Positions 15,625 to 23,168 of a stretch of DNA of 49,706 bases are shown piece after piece. Every line of letters begins with the position of its first letter. Within the stretch, counting starts at the first letter, position 1. A program made the position numbers and the translations under genes. The DNA comes from Chloroflexota bacterium (GTDB lineage Bacteria; Chloroflexota; Anaerolineae; Aggregatilineales; Phototrophicaceae): contig WTGC01000182.1 of NCBI GenBank assembly GCA_011523705.1, positions 1 through 49,706 on the forward strand, written 5' to 3'. The notes beneath the pieces are model-generated. The model was not told where the DNA came from and did no database searches. It was given only the letters and a program-made list of their open reading frames with translations.

Positions 15625-16680
15625 ATGACCGAATCGAACAAGCCAAACGACGGACCGACGGGGGCCAAAGGTTCGCGCCGTCAACTGCTGGCGCGCGCGG
15701 CCAGCATCGCCATTACGGGCATCTTGCTGGCAGATCTAATCGGGCGCGTCAATTGGGCGGAATTCGACCAGATGCTCGGGCGCGTCGCCTTATCCAGCTG
15801 GGTTGGCGCGCTGCTGGCTTATCTGGCGCTGAACCTGTTTCGAGCGCTGCGATTCCGCATTTTGCTCGACAAGCGAGAATCGCCCTGGCGCATTCTCATA
15901 CCGATCACGCTCTATCACAATTTCCTGGTCCGCGCGCTGCCATTTAAGCTGGGGGAATTGTCCTACATCGTTCTGCTGCGCTCCCGCTTGAATTACACGA
16001 TGGAAGAAGGCTTGAGCAGCCTCTTCGGCGCGCGCGTCTTGGAGCTTTTGATCATCGTCATGGTCTTCGCCTCGAGCATACCGGCGAGCGCGGAGCAGCT
16101 GGCGGCGCAGCGCGATGAACTCACCATCGTGATCGCGATCGCCTTTGTAATCAGCGGCATCGGGCTGTATTTCGGCGGCAGCCTGATCAGAGCCTTTCAA
16201 GGGCGCGCGCAACCGATATTGACCCTCGCCGAGAGGCGGCGCCCGGGGCTCGCCGCTGGCTTAAACAGCCGCCTGGCGCATCTGGGAGAAGAGATGGACC
16301 GCATCCGGCAGCCGCGCCTCTTTCTGGCAGCGCTCTTTACCACCTGCTTCACCTACACGTCTTCGTTTCTTACCAACTATATATTGCTGCGCGCCCTGGG
16401 CGTCGATGTGCAATTGCCGGTGTTCATCGCTATAATCAGCCTCGGTATGTTCGCCTCCGCTTTCCCGTTCACGGTCAGCGGCTTCGGAGTGGTTGAAGGG
16501 GCCTGGCTCTTTGGCTTGACGCGATTTGCCAGCATGCCCGAGGCCGATGCCGCCGCCGCGGGCTTTCTGCTTCACGGCTTTCAGATTTTTGCCGCCGCCT
16601 TGTATGGCTTGCTCGGCTATCTCCTGATCCATATCAGCGCGCCGCTGCCTGCGAATGACGCCACCAGCGAAATAAAGTGA
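15625..16680 (+). CDS. Flippase-like membrane protein (LPG synthase TM domain family)
   Basis: A 351-residue integral membrane protein with about 8 hydrophobic segments. It matches the family built from the transmembrane half of lysylphosphatidylglycerol synthase (UPF0104/PF03706 type). Telltale parts are LALNLFRALRFRILL, the RALPFKLGELSYIVLL loop, and late FPFTVSGFGVVEGAWLFGL. Members are thought to move or flip lipid-linked molecules. The ATG at 15,625 lies 7 bases after the sulfotransferase stop; an upstream start would overlap it. Coupling to a sulfotransferase suggests export or handling of a sulfated lipid or lipid-linked sugar (inference). Confidence 0.85.
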   Translation: MTESNKPNDGPTGAKGSRRQLLARAASIAITGILLADLIGRVNWAEFDQMLGRVALSSWVGALLAYLALNLFRALRFRILLDKRESPWRILIPITLYHNFLVRALPFKLGELSYIVLLRSRLNYTMEEGLSSLFGARVLELLIIVMVFASSIPASAEQLAAQRDELTIVIAIAFVISGIGLYFGGSLIRAFQGRAQPILTLAERRRPGLAAGLNSRLAHLGEEMDRIRQPRLFLAALFTTCFTYTSSFLTNYILLRALGVDVQLPVFIAIISLGMFASAFPFTVSGFGVVEGAWLFGLTRFASMPEADAAAAGFLLHGFQIFAAALYGLLGYLLIHISAPLPANDATSEIK

Positions 16681-16707
16681 CGTATCAATCGATTGAAGGA
16701 TGTTGCC

Positions 16708-17544
16708 ATGCCTTATCCCTTGGATCCCGACAAGATGTATTACATGCCGACCCATTTTGGTCCGCGCACCGGTCCCAGGCAGGGTCCCGATGGTCGCAGA
16801 TTCGAGTGCATCGATAATCCATTAGGCACGGCTTACAGCGTCAGCTTTCTCACTGACGGGCGGCAGCTGGAAGCCTTCCTGCCGCCAGGTTTTTCCCTCG
16901 ATGGCGAGCCCGTCGTCACCGTCTCCAGCAATCACATGACGGAGATCGAGTGGCTGGCGGGCCGCGGATACAATGTCCTGGGCGTCAGTTTTCCCGTGCA
17001 GTTCACTGGCGAGCAAGACCAGGTGCGGGGCAACTTTCTGACAGTGCTTTGGGAGAATTTGACCGATCCAATTCTCACGGGCCGCGAAGAAATCGGCTTC
17101 TCCAAAATCTATTGCGAGCTGCCCCCGCCAACACAGTTGCGCGGCGAATATCATCTGATCGCCAGCTGGCTCGGCTTCAAATTCCTCGACATGCATTTGT
17201 TTGACCTGCGCGCGCTATCGTCTGAGGAAATCCAGACGAGGCAGGTAAGCGCCAGCAGCGACGGCATCTTGCACTACAAATACATGCCGCGCACTGGCGA
17301 ATGGGGCAGCGCCGATATCGCCTACCCGGTATTGACGCCGGCGGCCAACTCCAACCAGCGCATTCTCGAGCAGTATGTGGGCGCGGGCCGCATCCACTTT
17401 CACCATGCGCGCTGGGAAGATTTGCCAACGCAATACAATATCGTCAACGCCTTCGCCGACTTAGAAATACTCGAACATCGGGGCGCCAGTCTGACGAAGA
17501 CCATTGGCGGCAAAGACATTAGCGACCAACGAATATTGCGCTAA
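16708..17544 (+). CDS. Acetoacetate decarboxylase-like protein
   Basis: A 278-residue protein of the acetoacetate decarboxylase family fold. The family signature around the Schiff-base lysine is visible as GREEIGFSKIYCELP near residues 128-142, with Glu-Glu and Lys kept and Phe-Pro-Lys changed to Phe-Ser-Lys. Other family parts include GNFLTVLWENLTDP and HLIASWLGFKFLDMHLFDL. Divergent members act on larger keto or enol acids rather than acetoacetate, so the reaction is left open. The ATG at 16,708 has GAAGGA seven bases upstream. It lies between the flippase-like gene and two dehydrogenases, which suggests a small catabolic or tailoring pathway. Confidence 0.78.
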   Translation: MPYPLDPDKMYYMPTHFGPRTGPRQGPDGRRFECIDNPLGTAYSVSFLTDGRQLEAFLPPGFSLDGEPVVTVSSNHMTEIEWLAGRGYNVLGVSFPVQFTGEQDQVRGNFLTVLWENLTDPILTGREEIGFSKIYCELPPPTQLRGEYHLIASWLGFKFLDMHLFDLRALSSEEIQTRQVSASSDGILHYKYMPRTGEWGSADIAYPVLTPAANSNQRILEQYVGAGRIHFHHARWEDLPTQYNIVNAFADLEILEHRGASLTKTIGGKDISDQRILR

Positions 17545-17562
17545 ACGCAGCTGGAGCGAAAT

Positions 17563-18384
17563 ATGGCTGACTTGCAAGGCAAGGTGGCGCTGGTAACGGG
17601 CGCCGCGGGCGCGAACGGAATCGGGCGAGCCGTGGCACTGCGCTTGGCCGAGGAAGGCGCCGATCTGATTGTCAATGACCTCAGTGAAGACGCCACACCG
17701 CGAAAGGGACTGCCCAATGTCGTCCGCGAGATTGAAGAGCTGGGACGACAGGCGCTGCCGGTCTTCGCCGATGTCACTCAGGCCGATGAAGTCGAAGAGA
17801 TGGTGCAGCGCGCGCTGGAGCGCTTTGGCAAAATCGATGTTTTAGTGAACAACGCCGGCGCCCCGGCGGGTCGGGATCGCGTACCGGTGGTCGAGCTGGA
17901 AGAAGAGGCTTTCGATTTTGTACAGCGCGTCAACGTGAAAGGCACCTTTCTCTGCTGTCGAGCGGTGGCGCGCCATATGCTCCAACGGCAAGGCGGCGGC
18001 ACGATTATCAACATTTCTTCAACTTCCGGCAAGCATGGCGTCGCGCGTTTTGCCGCTTATTGCGCCTCGAAGTTCGCCGTTCGCGGATTCACGCAATCGC
18101 TGGCGCGCGAGCTGGGACCATACGGAATCACCGTGTACGCGATATGCCCGGGATTGATCGCCAGCGAACGGATTGATGACATGGCTGCGGTTCTCGCCCC
18201 TGCCGGCGTGGACGCAACCGAGCACCGCGAACAGATGATTGCCATGGCCATAGAGAACTCGGCATTAAGACGAATGACCGGGCAGCGTGATATCGCGAAC
18301 GTAGCGGTATTTCTCGCTTCCACCCAATCGGATTTCATGACCGGCGCGTCGCTCACGGTCGACGGCGGCGTGCACATGGATTAG
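17563..18384 (+). CDS. Short-chain dehydrogenase/reductase
   Basis: A 273-residue classical SDR, NAD(P)-dependent, cytoplasmic. It shows the cofactor loop TGAAGANGIG near residues 12-21, NNAG near 95-98, the catalytic Ser in INISSTSG near 148-150, and YCASK near 164-168. The C-terminus ends in the usual TVDGGVHMD. The glycine loop is extended by one to two residues over TGxxxGIG. The acidic residue after strand 2 (IVNDLSED) points to NAD(H) preference. Located 18 bases after the decarboxylase-like gene and 33 before another SDR, so likely one pathway. Substrate unknown. Confidence 0.9.
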   Translation: MADLQGKVALVTGAAGANGIGRAVALRLAEEGADLIVNDLSEDATPRKGLPNVVREIEELGRQALPVFADVTQADEVEEMVQRALERFGKIDVLVNNAGAPAGRDRVPVVELEEEAFDFVQRVNVKGTFLCCRAVARHMLQRQGGGTIINISSTSGKHGVARFAAYCASKFAVRGFTQSLARELGPYGITVYAICPGLIASERIDDMAAVLAPAGVDATEHREQMIAMAIENSALRRMTGQRDIANVAVFLASTQSDFMTGASLTVDGGVHMD

Positions 18385-18417
18385 TACGCCGATCCAAGAT
18401 TCGCGCAAGAGGAACAA

Positions 18418-19218
18418 ATGGGAAACGAACGATTGCAAGACAAGATCGCGCTTCTCGTTGGCGCTGGATCACGCGGTAAACCAGCCGGCACCGGTTACGC
18501 GGCCGCAAGACTCTTCGCGCGGCATGGCGCTCGTGTTGTCGTGGTGGACAACAATCGCGAGCGAGCCGAAGTGACCGAAGAGGAAATCATCAAGGAGGGC
18601 GGCCGCGCTTCCCTTTTCGTAGGCGATGTCACCAGCGAAGAGGACTGTCGGGCGATGGTGGCGGCATGCCATGAACGCCATGGCCGTCTCGACATCCTCT
18701 TCAACAATGTCGCTGCCCCCGGTTCCGGCAGAGTCACTGACGTCAGCAGCGATGAGCTTGACGAGATATTCGCCGTCAACCTCAGGAGCATGATGCTGGC
18801 GTGTAAATATGCGATACCGCTCATGAAAGCCAGCGGCGGCGGATCAATCATCAACATCTCTTCCATCGACGGATTGCGCACTGGCATGCATCCGAACGTG
18901 CCTTATGCGGTGACGAAAGCGGGAGCGGCCCACCTGGCCCGCGTTATCGCCGTGCATCACGGCCGCGACAACATTCGCGCCAATTGCATCGCCCCTGGGC
19001 ATATCTACGCGCCTTTTGTCCGGCATATCTCTGAAGAAAAACGGCGCTTGCGCCAAACTGTAGCGCCACTCGGAATCGAAGGAACGGCCTGGGACGTCGC
19101 TACAGCCGCTCTCTTTCTCGCCAGCGACGACGCGCGCTGGATCTCCGGCATTGTCTTGCCGGTTGATGGCGGTGTGCTGGCAGCCACCCCTCTCGCTGTT
19201 TACGAAAACCTCACTTAA
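18418..19218 (+). CDS. Short-chain dehydrogenase/reductase (second)
   Basis: A 266-residue SDR. The nucleotide loop is unusual: LVGAGSRGKPAGTGYAAA, so the TGxxxGIG motif is stretched and altered. NNVAAP replaces NNAG, while the catalytic Ser (INISSIDG) and Y-x3-K (YAVTK near 163-167) are kept. VDNN after strand 2 favours NAD(H). The start ATG follows GAGGAAC. It is the last gene of the group beginning at 14,637, after which transcription should end in the 564-base gap. Pairing of two SDRs with a decarboxylase-like protein suggests sequential oxidation of a hydroxy acid, but no substrate is evident. Confidence 0.88.
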   Translation: MGNERLQDKIALLVGAGSRGKPAGTGYAAARLFARHGARVVVVDNNRERAEVTEEEIIKEGGRASLFVGDVTSEEDCRAMVAACHERHGRLDILFNNVAAPGSGRVTDVSSDELDEIFAVNLRSMMLACKYAIPLMKASGGGSIINISSIDGLRTGMHPNVPYAVTKAGAAHLARVIAVHHGRDNIRANCIAPGHIYAPFVRHISEEKRRLRQTVAPLGIEGTAWDVATAALFLASDDARWISGIVLPVDGGVLAATPLAVYENLT

Positions 19219-19348
19219 GAATTCTGCCCTGCTTCATATCTGACCGTAGGACGATGTCCTTTTCCGTAGAGATTGATAGCACAGACGTTCTAAGGCAGCG
19301 CACTGCTCAGGAAACCGGAAGGCTGTGATGAGATCTCGCATGAACTTC

Positions 19349-19377
19349 TTGCCGACTCCGGCAAAGGCGTGTATACT
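19349..19377 (+). promoter_or_regulatory. Probable primase-gene promoter with operator
   Basis: TTGCCG at 19,349-19,354, a 17-base spacer and TATACT at 19,372-19,377. The predicted start is near 19,384, giving the primase mRNA a leader of about 400 bases. TATAC-T-GTATA forms a small palindrome over the -10 box, and GTATAGATA at 19,378-19,386 recurs at the par promoter (24,236-24,244), which suggests a shared repressor. Confidence 0.5.
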
Positions 19378-19399
19378 GTATAGATATTTCGAGCGCAAC

Positions 19400-19420
19400 A
19401 AAAAACGAGCTGAAAGCTCG
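19400..19420 (-). terminator. Leftward intrinsic terminator of the small RNA
   Basis: On the minus strand the stem CGAGC-TTTCA-GCTCG is followed at once by six T (A6 on the plus strand at 19,400-19,405). There is no minus-strand protein gene it could serve, which is what points to the small RNA. Confidence 0.7.
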
Positions 19421-19472
19421 CTTTGGATCGATTTCCCTGCGCCAGTAGGGAAGTCAAGATCGTTTAAATCTT
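19400..19472 (-). ncRNA. Candidate antisense small RNA (three stem-loops)
   Basis: Read leftward, about 73 bases run from a predicted start near 19,472 to a T6 tract at 19,405-19,400. Three perfect hairpins follow in order: CAAGAT/ATCTTG (19,455-19,473), TTCCCT/AGGGAA (19,433-19,452) and CGAGC/GCTCG (19,406-19,420), the last followed by T6. The leftward promoter in front is strong. There is no reading frame. The RNA is fully complementary to bases about +17 to +89 of the predicted primase-gene leader. This is the layout of a countertranscribed RNA that limits expression of a replication protein (for example RNAI-like RNAs with three loops). It matches no family that I can name. Existence is inferred from signals only. 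Confidence 0.55.
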
Positions 19473-19478
19473 GCTGGA

Positions 19479-19507
19479 ATTCTAGCACAGATTTACTGGA
19501 CTGTCAC
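19479..19507 (-). promoter_or_regulatory. Strong leftward promoter of the small RNA
   Basis: On the minus strand: GTGACA (19,507-19,502), a 17-base spacer, and TAGAAT (19,484-19,479) preceded by TGC, which makes an extended -10. Five of six bases match consensus in each box. The predicted start is near 19,472, right at the first hairpin. Confidence 0.55.
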
Positions 19508-19643
19508 GCGGGATTTACCGGCAATATTTGCCGATTTTTTCCGGAAAATCGGCGCCTGTTTGGAACACTTTCCGCGGCGACTAGAAACGAGAAAGTAGGG
19601 TCCTGCAACCCTTCTCCGAAGTCACGTTAGTCATGTAGCGCTC

Positions 19644-19684
19644 AAAAAAAGAGGATCGGCCGGTGTATGCGCAGCAGCCGATCC
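19644..19684 (-). terminator. Second leftward hairpin terminator
   Basis: GGATCGGC (19,653-19,660) pairs perfectly with GCCGATCC (19,677-19,684); on the minus strand the hairpin is followed by CTCTTTTTTTG. It could end a second antisense RNA started near 19,736 from a weaker promoter-like pair, TTGTCC (19,772-19,767) and TAGAAC (19,748-19,743), spacer 18. It could instead block leftward transcription from the primase region. Confidence 0.55.
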
Positions 19685-19717
19685 GTCCTAAGTCTGCATC
19701 TGCCCACATCGTGGAGC

Positions 19718-19755
19718 AGTCTGCTTAGCATTTATCGTAACCGTTCTAGCAGACT
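19718..19755. repeat. 8-base inverted repeat before the primase gene
   Basis: AGTCTGCT (19,718-19,725) and AGCAGACT (19,748-19,755) are perfect inverse copies 22 bases apart; a further AGTCTGC is at 19,691. They may form a leader hairpin or a protein site close to the primase start. Confidence 0.45.
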
Positions 19756-19764
19756 AACGCAAGC

Positions 19765-19799
19765 ATGGACAAATAGTTCGAGATGAAAGATGGACAAAT
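19765..19799 (+). promoter_or_regulatory. Duplicated ATGGACAAAT and three-codon leader frame
   Basis: ATGGACAAAT occurs at 19,765-19,774 and again at 19,790-19,799. The first copy opens a frame of Met-Asp-Lys-stop (TAG) ending at 19,776, just before the primase ATG at 19,783. It could be a mini-frame tuning primase translation or simply a small duplication. Confidence 0.35.
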
Positions 19800-21816
19800 G
19801 AAAGAAAACTCTTTGCAAGAGCAGCTGATCGCTCGGGCCACAAGACTTGCGCGAGGGGGCTATTCAACGATTCCGGTGCATGGCGATAACGCGCCAGCTG
19901 AGCCCAAGAGGCCTGCGGTCAGCTGGCGGATTTTCCAGCGACGGATCCCACGCGAAGGGGAGATCGAGCGCGGCTTCAAGGATAAGGTGACTGGTCTGGG
20001 CATCGTTTGTGGTCGGGTATCGAGACTTCTGGTGATCGACTTCGACGATGCGCTTCGTTACCAGCGCTTTTGTCGTCATCTGCCACAGTATGCGGAGACG
20101 TACACAGTGAAGACGAAACGCGGTTTTCATGTCTATTATCGGACGAGTGAAAAGGTGCCGAGCCATCAGTTTGATGGGGGTGATATCAAGGGGGAGCGGT
20201 CTTATGTCGTGGCGCCGCCTTCAAGGATTGGAGGTCATGTATATCGTTGCGTGAGAGATATCCCTGAGCGTGAGCTGGAGAAAGCAGATGTCGATCAGAT
20301 TCTGAATTACTTCCACGCGAGTGGCGCGACAGCGAGGGAGGCAATCCAAGGGATAGCCGAAAACAGGTCGGTGAACTTGAAAAAGATTTACCAGCGTCTG
20401 GCGCCTCGTATAGGTCGAAACAATGCGCTGTACCGTGCTGCATCAATGGCGAAGGAAGCGAACAAGGTGAGGACCGATGTAGAGAATCGCTTGCTCGGCC
20501 TGCATTGCGAGATGGCTGGGCGCGCCGGGCATAAGAACGAGACTTGGGAAGAGCGTTGGCAGGAAGGGAAGCGCACAATCGCTAGCGCGTACAGGAATGG
20601 GCGAGGGAGAGGAGTTAGCGTTCGTGGTGTGCCAAACTCAGTACGGGAAAAGTTGTTGAAGACGCAAGGATCGACAGTGGCGGCTCGGCTACTTGATATC
20701 ATGTATCTGGCTGGGTGGGAGATTGACCAGTACTTCACACTGGGTGAGGCGGTAAAGCTGGGGCAAAAGTTCGGCTTGAGTAGGAAGAGTGTGCTGCAGG
20801 TATTGACCGGAGACTATAGTACATTTGATGGTCGCCATATTATCAGTAGAAGATATGTAGAATACTTGGACATTAGGGGACTTAATGTGGAGAAGCGAGG
20901 CCGGCCGGTGGGGCTGGCGTTTCAGGCGCCGTCGGTGGCGAGGCTGCTCAGGGTGATGAATGTGAGGCGATCACCGAGCGATTGCATCGGCGTGGGGGAT
21001 GTCAGAACGGCAAAAGCGTATCGAATGGCGGTGCACCGGGAGTACATTCAGCGCATATCGCCAAGGTCATCGCTGACGCAGCTGGCCGGTCGCCTGGGCG
21101 TTAATGAGCGGACGATACGCCGATATAACCAAGCGCTTCAGGTGAAGCTGACGGCTTGTGTGGGTCGGTTAAAGCTGACGGGCGAGGCGCTGGAGCGCTT
21201 GCCGAAGCGTGGGTGGCGAGCGCGAAAGAACACGACAAACGGCTTCTGGCTGGAGGCAGGCGATGGATCGAGGCTGCCCGGATGGCGGCATCTTGGGGCC
21301 AAGCTCTTGCGGGCTGGCAAAAGTGAGGCGCGTATTTGCATCAGACAAGGCTCGGTGTTTAGCTTAGGCGACGAGCCTGCGCCTGCGGTGCAGTTCGAAA
21401 GCGTCTCGTTACGCCAATTTGCGCGGCTGCTGGTATTGAGGGGTGAAGTGGCCAGTGAGGGCGGAGTGATGGGACGCTTGGGGAATGCGATGGAAAGGGC
21501 GCGTTCGCGAGCCTCTGCCATGAGATACGAAAAGATTCAGTTGTTCTTCGACAGCGTGGAGGAACGCGTGGCCGAGGACAAAGTGGCGGAGACGATCAGC
21601 GGTTATTTGTTCGCGCGCGATGAAGGGGGCTCTGAAGTGCGGCGGCCGGCGCGCCGAGGCATCGCGTACCGGATGCTGAAGGAGTATGGCAATGGTAATG
21701 TCTACCTGGCGCTGCGGAGTTCATACAAAGAAGTGGTGGTTGCGATGGCGCGTCATGCGTTGAATACGGGCGATGCGGATCAGGGATGGGAGCTGTTGGC
21801 GCAGTCGCTGGCGTAG
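19783..21816 (+). CDS. Primase-polymerase (AEP family) replication protein
   Basis: A 677-residue protein whose first 190 residues match the bifunctional primase/polymerase domain of plasmids, phages and integrated elements. Visible parts are GGYSTIPVHG, KRPAVSWRIFQRRIP, the metal-binding VIDFDD (D86 and D88), VKTKRGFHVYYR and GERSYVVAPPS. Residues about 205-270 (GRNNALYRAASMAKEA ... TIASAYRNG) fit a primase C-terminal helical domain. The rest has at least two helix-turn-helix-like stretches (SRKSVLQVLTGDYS, TQLAGRLGVNERTIRRY), but no Walker A helicase. Start is ATG 19,783 or ATG 19,798; neither has a strong ribosome site, consistent with leader control. It converges on the parAB operon. Likely the replication initiator or primer maker of the module. 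Confidence 0.85.
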   Translation: MKDGQMKENSLQEQLIARATRLARGGYSTIPVHGDNAPAEPKRPAVSWRIFQRRIPREGEIERGFKDKVTGLGIVCGRVSRLLVIDFDDALRYQRFCRHLPQYAETYTVKTKRGFHVYYRTSEKVPSHQFDGGDIKGERSYVVAPPSRIGGHVYRCVRDIPERELEKADVDQILNYFHASGATAREAIQGIAENRSVNLKKIYQRLAPRIGRNNALYRAASMAKEANKVRTDVENRLLGLHCEMAGRAGHKNETWEERWQEGKRTIASAYRNGRGRGVSVRGVPNSVREKLLKTQGSTVAARLLDIMYLAGWEIDQYFTLGEAVKLGQKFGLSRKSVLQVLTGDYSTFDGRHIISRRYVEYLDIRGLNVEKRGRPVGLAFQAPSVARLLRVMNVRRSPSDCIGVGDVRTAKAYRMAVHREYIQRISPRSSLTQLAGRLGVNERTIRRYNQALQVKLTACVGRLKLTGEALERLPKRGWRARKNTTNGFWLEAGDGSRLPGWRHLGAKLLRAGKSEARICIRQGSVFSLGDEPAPAVQFESVSLRQFARLLVLRGEVASEGGVMGRLGNAMERARSRASAMRYEKIQLFFDSVEERVAEDKVAETISGYLFARDEGGSEVRRPARRGIAYRMLKEYGNGNVYLALRSSYKEVVVAMARHALNTGDADQGWELLAQSLA

Positions 21817-21866
21817 TGGTGTCGACGTGGCAGGTGGTCCCGCGAGATGTTGTAGTGGTGGGCGAT

Positions 21867-21886
21867 ACCGTTACTCGTGTAACGGT
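21867..21886. promoter_or_regulatory. parS-like site 1
   Basis: The 20-mer ACCGTTACTCGTGTAACGGT has perfect 8-base arms around TCGT. Its core resembles the bacterial parS palindrome TGTTTCACGTGAAACA. It lies between the convergent primase and parB stops and recurs, with two changes, inside parB. Probable ParB binding centromere site. Confidence 0.7.
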
Positions 21887-21900
21887 TCAGTGAAAAAGAG

Positions 21901-21932
21901 AAAGCGCATCCGGGATGCGCTTTTTGTTTTGT
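21901..21932. terminator. Bidirectional terminator between primase and parB genes
   Basis: AAAGCGCATC (21,901-21,910) pairs with GATGCGCTTT (21,914-21,923) around a CGG loop, followed rightward by TTGTTTT. A-rich sequence on the left gives T-runs for leftward transcription as well, so it can end both convergent units. Confidence 0.85.
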
Positions 21933-21959
21933 AGATGCTGAAAGTGTCGCGCTGGAGGA

Positions 21960-23168
21960 TCAGTTGCCGGATTCGTCGATATCAGCCATCAGGCGGAGGA
22001 GTTGTCGAATTTCGGCTTCTATCAGCTTGCGGATCTTGGGCCGGTTGTCGAGGTCGACTCCGTCGATCTCTTTGCGGAGCTTGTTGCGCCATTGAGTGGC
22101 ATCAGCTGCGAGGCGGGCGATCGTGTCCTTCTTGCGCTTTCCTCGTGCTACCGTTACACGTGTAACGTTATCGAGAGCGGCGCGCATCTTGCGCAATTCG
22201 CCTTCGCTCAAATCTTCATCGTCGCCTTTGCGCCACAACTCGCCAGGGAGACGCAGGAGCGCCCGGTATTGACGGAGCTGGCTCGCATCGGATAGCCCCA
22301 TGGCATTGAGCAGGCGTTCGCCCTGGCCGCGAGGGATGCGCCAGGTCGAACCGTCAGCAACTTGGGCGTAAAAGGCTTGCTCGTTATCGCAAGCATCGAG
22401 TTTGCTGAAATTCTGCCAGCCATGCAGGTCCATCAAGAGGAGCGCCAATTGGCGCGCGCGGCTGACGGCGTTGAGATTGTCCCGCGCGTTGTTCTCGCTC
22501 GCCTGCCGCCAGACATCGACCTGCTTTACAATGCGGGCTGGAATGCGCGACCAATTGACGACGCTCCCGTCGGGCCGTTTGTCGCCATCGCCGAATTTCC
22601 AATAGAGGATGTGATAAGCAAGCCAGCGCCGCTCGCCAGTTTCAATTTCATAGCGGTCATCGTGCTGCACCAGGCTGATCGGATTGGACAAGCCGTCGCG
22701 GCGGATGCTAGCGGCCAAGTCGATCAGTTTCATCAGCGCGAGTTCTTTGCCGGAAACTGGCTGGCTTGCCGGCGCCGCCTCGCCATCTTCGCTCTCGACG
22801 CGCTCGCCGCGGTCGGTTGCGCTTCCCAAGAGGAAGTTGATGATGTCGTAATCCTGCCGCCCTTTTTCAAGCTGAATCTCGATGATCCAGCGCTCAAAAA
22901 TGTCGACGATGTTCTTGGGGTTGAAGGCGAAGATGTCGGTGAGATTGTGCGGAATGCTGTAACGCGGCTGGATGGTATTCGGGTGAATCTCGTGAATGCT
23001 GACCGCTTCAATGGGCTGAAATTCGCTGTCCGCCGCGGCGATCTCGAGCCCTAGCTCTCCCAAGCCAAAACCGATGGCGTCTGCGGTTTTGGGATCGAGC
23101 GTGTTGGGATTGGCGAAAAGCAGGTTCTCTTCGTCCAGAATTTTGCGCCGGCGCTCACGACTGCTCAT
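21960..23168 (-). CDS. parB: ParB-like partition protein
   Basis: A 402-residue ParB/Spo0J-type protein. The ParB/Srx core appears around residues 140-270: [18 protein letters not shown], the box II motif [11 protein letters not shown], then [23 protein letters not shown], matching box III. A helix-turn-helix region follows ([22 protein letters not shown]). The N-terminal 120 residues are longer than in typical ParB and unlike anything I recognise. Box II/III suggest the CTP-clamp fold. ATG 23,168 overlaps the parA stop by 14 bases. The gene itself carries a parS-like palindrome near its 3' end. It should bind parS sites and work with ParA to segregate the DNA. Confidence 0.88.
   Translation of the reverse strand: MSSRERRRKILDEENLLFANPNTLDPKTADAIGFGLGELGLEIAAADSEFQPIEAVSIHEIHPNTIQPRYSIPHNLTDIFAFNPKNIVDIFERWIIEIQLEKGRQDYDIINFLLGSATDRGERVESEDGEAAPASQPVSGKELALMKLIDLAASIRRDGLSNPISLVQHDDRYEIETGERRWLAYHILYWKFGDGDKRPDGSVVNWSRIPARIVKQVDVWRQASENNARDNLNAVSRARQLALLLMDLHGWQNFSKLDACDNEQAFYAQVADGSTWRIPRGQGERLLNAMGLSDASQLRQYRALLRLPGELWRKGDDEDLSEGELRKMRAALDNVTRVTVARGKRKKDTIARLAADATQWRNKLRKEIDGVDLDNRPKIRKLIEAEIRQLLRLMADIDESGN
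22150..22169. promoter_or_regulatory. parS-like site 2, inside parB
   Basis: ACCGTTACACGTGTAACGTT; the inner 16 bases CGTTACACGTGTAACG form a perfect palindrome. Against classical parS (TGTTTCACGTGAAACA) it keeps the GTT..CACGTG..AAC frame with the fourth pair swapped. It sits in the parB coding sequence, a common place for such sites. Confidence 0.75.

Larger units (their letters stand above)
19219..19782. other. Control region of the replication module
   Basis: A 564-base gap with no protein gene, lower in G+C than the flanks and dense in signals. It contains a rightward promoter, a leftward promoter with a short three-hairpin RNA and T-tract, a second leftward hairpin terminator, an 8-base inverted repeat, and duplicated ATGGACAAAT around a three-codon leader frame. 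Another near-palindrome, CCGATTTTTTCCGGAAAATCGG-like, lies near 19,532-19,553. The whole looks like the copy-control leader of the primase gene that follows. Confidence 0.6.
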
